Source: Bacteroidales bacterium
GTDB taxonomy: Bacteria; Bacteroidota; Bacteroidia; Bacteroidales; UBA932
Assembly: GCA_016287075.1 (NCBI GenBank)
Contig: JAEEVC010000006.1
Location: 1 to 64,000, forward strand
Direction of reading: 5' to 3'
DNA: 64,000 bases
Shown here: piece after piece, positions 61,072 through 64,000 of the stretch
How the letters are laid out: each line of letters starts with the position of its first letter
Numbering within the stretch: position 1 is the stretch's first letter
Program-made: the position numbers and the translations under genes
Notes under the pieces: generated by a model
What the model was told of the DNA's origin: nothing
Database searches by the model: none
What the model saw: the letters and a program-made list of their open reading frames with translations, nothing else

Positions 61072-62010
61072 ATGTCGGAATACCATACGCCTGTAATGCT
61101 TGACGAGAGCGTTTCGGCCCTCGTAACGAATCCGCAAGGAATATACGCCGATGCCACTTTCGGAGGCGGTGGACACACCGCCGGACTCCTTTCACGCTTA
61201 AACGATGGCGCGCGCGTCATCGCCTTCGATCGTGACGTCGATGCCCTGGACAACGCCCCGGACGATGCCCGTCTGACACTGGTCCACAATAACTTCCGCT
61301 TCATCGAGAACTACGCCCTCCGGCTGGCGAAGGAGCTCGACCCGGCCACGCAGGATCCCGCCGTGTTCGACGGCATCCTCGCGGACCTCGGCGTCTCCTC
61401 CCACCAGTTCGACACGGCGGAACGCGGCTTCTCCTTCCGCTTCGACGCCCCGCTCGACATGCGGATGAACACGCAGGCCCCCGTAACGGCGGCAGATGTC
61501 GTCAACGGATGCGACGAGGAGGAACTGGAACGCATCTTCCGCCTCTACGGCGAAGTGGAGAACGCCCGCAAGGCGGCCCGTCTCCTCTGCGCCGCCCGCG
61601 CGCAGGAACCCGTCCGCACCACCGGCGACCTCGACCGCGCCCTGGCGCCGGTCCTCCCGAAATTCGCGGAACACAAGTACCTTGCGAAGGTGTACCAGGC
61701 CCTCCGCATCGAAGTCAACCAGGAGATGCGCTCGCTCGAGAAGTTCCTCGACGGCTGCACCCGGGCGCTGAAGCCCGGCGGCCGGCTGGTCGTCATCACC
61801 TACCACAGCCTGGAAGACCGGATGGTCAAGAACTTCATCCGGACCGGCCGCACCGACGGCCGGGAGGAGAAAGACATCTACGGACGGACGGCGACGCCCT
61901 TCGAGGCCGTGAACCGCAAGCCCATCCTCCCCCGGGAGGAGGAGATTGCGGGGAACACCCGGGCCCGGAGCGCCAAGCTCCGCATTGCGGAAAGGAGGGC
62001 GGAAGCATGA
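61072..62010 (+). CDS. rsmH: 16S rRNA (cytosine1402-N4)-methyltransferase
   Basis: A 312-residue SAM-dependent methyltransferase acting on the ribosomal P-site. YHTPVMLDESV, DATFGGGGHTAGLL (SAM loop), AFDRD, ILADLGVSSHQFD, GFSFRFDAPLDMRMN, ALRIEVNQEM and VITYHSLEDRMVK are family hallmarks. The frame stays open upstream across mraZ, but GGGAGG 6 bases before ATG 61072 sets the start. It overlaps the ftsL-like gene (ATGA). Confidence 0.97.
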   Translation: MSEYHTPVMLDESVSALVTNPQGIYADATFGGGGHTAGLLSRLNDGARVIAFDRDVDALDNAPDDARLTLVHNNFRFIENYALRLAKELDPATQDPAVFDGILADLGVSSHQFDTAERGFSFRFDAPLDMRMNTQAPVTAADVVNGCDEEELERIFRLYGEVENARKAARLLCAARAQEPVRTTGDLDRALAPVLPKFAEHKYLAKVYQALRIEVNQEMRSLEKFLDGCTRALKPGGRLVVITYHSLEDRMVKNFIRTGRTDGREEKDIYGRTATPFEAVNRKPILPREEEIAGNTRARSAKLRIAERRAEA

Positions 62011-62348
62011 CGGGCGGCCAGTTCAAACAAGTCCTGCTGGAGGGCGTCAAAGCCCTGTTCAAGGGCGAGTTCCTCCTCCGGATCGGGGCGGACAAGTACT
62101 TCATCCACATCATCTACGCCTTCTTCTTGGCGCTCGTGGTGATCTGGCTGAGCCTCCGCATCGACACGACCCTGATGGCCGTGGAGAAGAATAAGGCCGT
62201 CCTGAACGACCTCTCCATCCAGTACGCCGCCAAGACCGGCGAACTGGTAAAAATGAACCGCATTTCGACCGTGCAGGAGCAGCTCCGGAAACTCGGCTCC
62301 CCGCTGGAGATCCCGCAGCAGCCGCCCGTGACGGTGAAAAAGAAATAG
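62007..62348 (+). CDS. ftsL: FtsL-like cell division protein
   Basis: A 113-residue bitopic protein: a cytosolic N-terminus of about 32 residues, one membrane helix (IHIIYAFFLALVVIWLSLRI, about 33-52) and a short periplasmic coiled-coil-like tail. Sequence similarity to E. coli FtsL is negligible; the call rests on size, topology and position between rsmH and the class B PBP. In E. coli FtsL works with FtsB and FtsQ to activate septal wall synthesis. Confidence 0.82.
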   Translation: MTGGQFKQVLLEGVKALFKGEFLLRIGADKYFIHIIYAFFLALVVIWLSLRIDTTLMAVEKNKAVLNDLSIQYAAKTGELVKMNRISTVQEQLRKLGSPLEIPQQPPVTVKKK

Positions 62349-62351
62349 GCC

Positions 62352-64000
62352 ATGGCAAAGAAAGACAGAAGGATCAAGGAGAAAGCGCTCCTCGGAAAGG
62401 ACAGGGTGGGATTCATCCTGGACCTTTTCTATGCGTTCATCTTCTGCCTGTCCATCGCCATCTTCGCCAAGATCATCTATATCCAGGTGACGTACCGGGT
62501 GGACCCGAAGGTCGCCCACTTCTTCCGTCCGGCCAACACCAAGCGGGCGGAACAGCCCCGGCGCGGCGCCATCCTCTCCCACGACGGCCGCATCCTCGCC
62601 ATCTCCACCCCGCTCTACCAGGTCTATATGGACTGCACGGTCCAGAAAGACCTCTTCCGCCAGGACAAGGAGCACGGGGAGGAACTGGAGAAAGAGTGGC
62701 GAGCCGCGGCCAATGACCTCTCCAAAGGCCTCGCCCGCATCTACCAGGACAAGACCGCGAAGGAATATTACGACCTGATCCTCGCCAGCCGCCGCGACAA
62801 CAAACGCTACGTCAGGATCGGCGACCGCATCTCCCACGCCACGCTGCAGGAGGTCAAGGCCCTCCCGCTCTTCTCGAAGGGCCCGAATGTCGGCGGCATC
62901 ATCGTGGAGAAGTTCGATTCCCGCGAGTATCCCTACGGCAGCCTCGCCCGCCGCACCATCGGCTATGTCCGGAACAATGACCCGAAGCAGAATCCCGTCC
63001 GGGTCGGCATCGAAGGCAGATTCGACTATGTCCTGCACGGGAAGGACGGCTACGAGTGGCTGCGGAAGGCCGACAAGGGCGGGAAGGTCCATAATTTCGA
63101 CAGCACGGCCGTCAAGGCGGTGGACGGGGACGACATCCGCACCACCCTCGACATCGACTTCCAGGACATCGCCGACCGGGCGATCCGCCGGCAGATCACG
63201 GAAGAGGAGCGGCTCAGCGGCGCCTGCGCCGTGATCATGGAAGTGGGCACCGGCGCCATCCGCGCCATGGTCAACCTGACCCGGGACACGACCCTCGCCG
63301 GAAGCCCCCTGACGGAGAAGTTCAACCTCGCCATCAGCCAGGCCGGGGAGCCCGGTTCCGTCTTCAAGACCGTCACCCTGACAAGCCTCATCGAGGACGG
63401 CTATGTCCATTCCGTCGATGAATGCGTCCCGACCAACCGCGGCATCATCCCCCACGCCAAGACGGACGACGTCCACATCCGCGACTGGGAGGATTCGACC
63501 CACCGGAAGACCATTCCCATCAAGCGCGGCCTGGAGATTTCCTCGAACTATGTCTTCGCCCACCTGGCCTGGGAGCATTACCACACCCACCCCGCGGACT
63601 TCTACGACAAACTCTACCGCTACAAACTCGCGGAGCAGTTTGATTTCGATATCGACGGCCTGGCGACACCGGGCGTCGTGACGCCGGCCAACAACCCCTA
63701 CTGGACCGACGCCTCCCTGGAAACGGCCGCCTACGGCTATTCCGTTTCCGTCACGCCCCTGCACCTGCTGACCTTCTACAACGGCATCGCCAACAAGGGC
63801 AGGATGATGCGCCCCTACCTGGTGGAAGACGTTGAAAGGAACGGCCGCGTCCTGAAGAAATACGGCCCCGGCGTGCTCGGGAACATCTGCTCCCGCGCAA
63901 CGGCCGACACGGTGACGCGTGCCCTGCGGGGCGTCGTCACGCATGGCACGGCACGGAGCAAGCTCCGCGCGGCGGAACTGCCCGTCGCGGGTAAGACCGG
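62352..64000 (+). CDS. ftsI: Class B penicillin-binding protein FtsI/PBP3 (3' end beyond window)
   Basis: The first 549 codons of a septal transpeptidase. An N-terminal membrane helix (about 21-45, LDLFYAFIFCLSIAIFAKII) precedes the pedestal domain with PRRGAILSHDGRILA. In the transpeptidase domain, GEPGSVFKTVTL gives the catalytic Ser-x-x-Lys, EISSNYVF the SxN motif, and AGKTG at the window edge the third motif. A C-terminal part, possibly with PASTA domains, lies outside. It starts 3 bases after the ftsL-like gene and should share the mraZ promoter. Confidence 0.95.
   Translation, partial: MAKKDRRIKEKALLGKDRVGFILDLFYAFIFCLSIAIFAKIIYIQVTYRVDPKVAHFFRPANTKRAEQPRRGAILSHDGRILAISTPLYQVYMDCTVQKDLFRQDKEHGEELEKEWRAAANDLSKGLARIYQDKTAKEYYDLILASRRDNKRYVRIGDRISHATLQEVKALPLFSKGPNVGGIIVEKFDSREYPYGSLARRTIGYVRNNDPKQNPVRVGIEGRFDYVLHGKDGYEWLRKADKGGKVHNFDSTAVKAVDGDDIRTTLDIDFQDIADRAIRRQITEEERLSGACAVIMEVGTGAIRAMVNLTRDTTLAGSPLTEKFNLAISQAGEPGSVFKTVTLTSLIEDGYVHSVDECVPTNRGIIPHAKTDDVHIRDWEDSTHRKTIPIKRGLEISSNYVFAHLAWEHYHTHPADFYDKLYRYKLAEQFDFDIDGLATPGVVTPANNPYWTDASLETAAYGYSVSVTPLHLLTFYNGIANKGRMMRPYLVEDVERNGRVLKKYGPGVLGNICSRATADTVTRALRGVVTHGTARSKLRAAELPVAGKT

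Overview
The window reads as the chromosome of a GC-rich member of the Bacteroidales, probably an uncultured gut or rumen lineage. The support is the recurrent Bacteroidota -7 promoter box (TAnnTTTG), in two or three cases with a TTG/TTTG element 20-21 bases upstream. Further support comes from weak or absent Shine-Dalgarno sites, the joined purine operon, the bifunctional HisB and HisIE proteins, the alpha-2-macroglobulin/PbpC pair, many lipoproteins, a Ser-type sulfatase and an FtsL-like dcw gene. The order is inferred; the species cannot be named. I found no rRNA, tRNA, CRISPR array, complete insertion sequence or prophage.

Layout. 1-2324 (minus): the start of groL, groES, and a lipoprotein aldose 1-epimerase. 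2415-7163 (plus): a DUF3737 beta-helix protein overlapping a MalY/PatB aminotransferase, then a DUF819 membrane protein (possibly leaderless mRNA) followed by an Omp85-type barrel. 7280-14404 (minus): a complete, tightly overlapping his operon hisG-D-C-B-H-A-F-IE. In front of it lies a complete attenuator: promoter, a 15-residue leader peptide with four His codons, mutually exclusive hairpins and an intrinsic terminator. 14467-26255 (plus, divergent from his): a purine operon purC-purE-purL-purC2-purF-purM-purH-purD-folD. It carries two unlike SAICAR synthases and a PurF whose glutaminase catalytic residues are all changed while the phosphoribosyltransferase and Fe-S residues are kept. 26256-26783: a long intergenic region with a 193-base nested hairpin. 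26784-34384: an alpha-2-macroglobulin lipoprotein coupled to penicillin-binding protein 1C.

34396-44006: a histidine-acid phosphatase, a carboxyltransferase-type protein whose biotinyl-like domain lacks the acceptor lysine, a sulfatase/organophosphate-antiporter pair (minus), and divergently a purple-acid-type phosphatase, a HAD-IIA phosphatase and purT. 44024-44340 holds a strong hairpin and three 69-base tandem repeats. 44346-50617: an SGNH hydrolase (minus), radC and upp (plus), and miaB-glpK-glpF (minus). 50675-57698 (plus): an LEA-like lipoprotein, a SPOR protein, rpoN, and three secreted proteins (lipoprotein, M6 metalloprotease, phosphodiester-glycosidase-like lipoprotein). 57701-60301: direct repeats carrying promoter boxes, then an unusual phosphoribosyltransferase overlapping a CodB-type permease behind a terminator-like 5' hairpin. 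60499-64000: the head of the dcw cluster (mraZ, rsmH, ftsL-like, ftsI/pbp truncated by the window) with helically phased MraZ-box-like repeats upstream.

How the genes work together. The his and pur operons share PRPP and are linked through AICAR, a by-product of HisH/HisF that PurH consumes. folD supplies one-carbon units for PurH, and purT can supply the formate-dependent GAR transformylase step, since no purN is seen. upp and the phosphoribosyltransferase/CodB pair handle nucleobase salvage. The phosphatases, organophosphate antiporter and glpF/glpK suggest periplasmic release and uptake of phosphorylated compounds and glycerol; this last link is inference from proximity.
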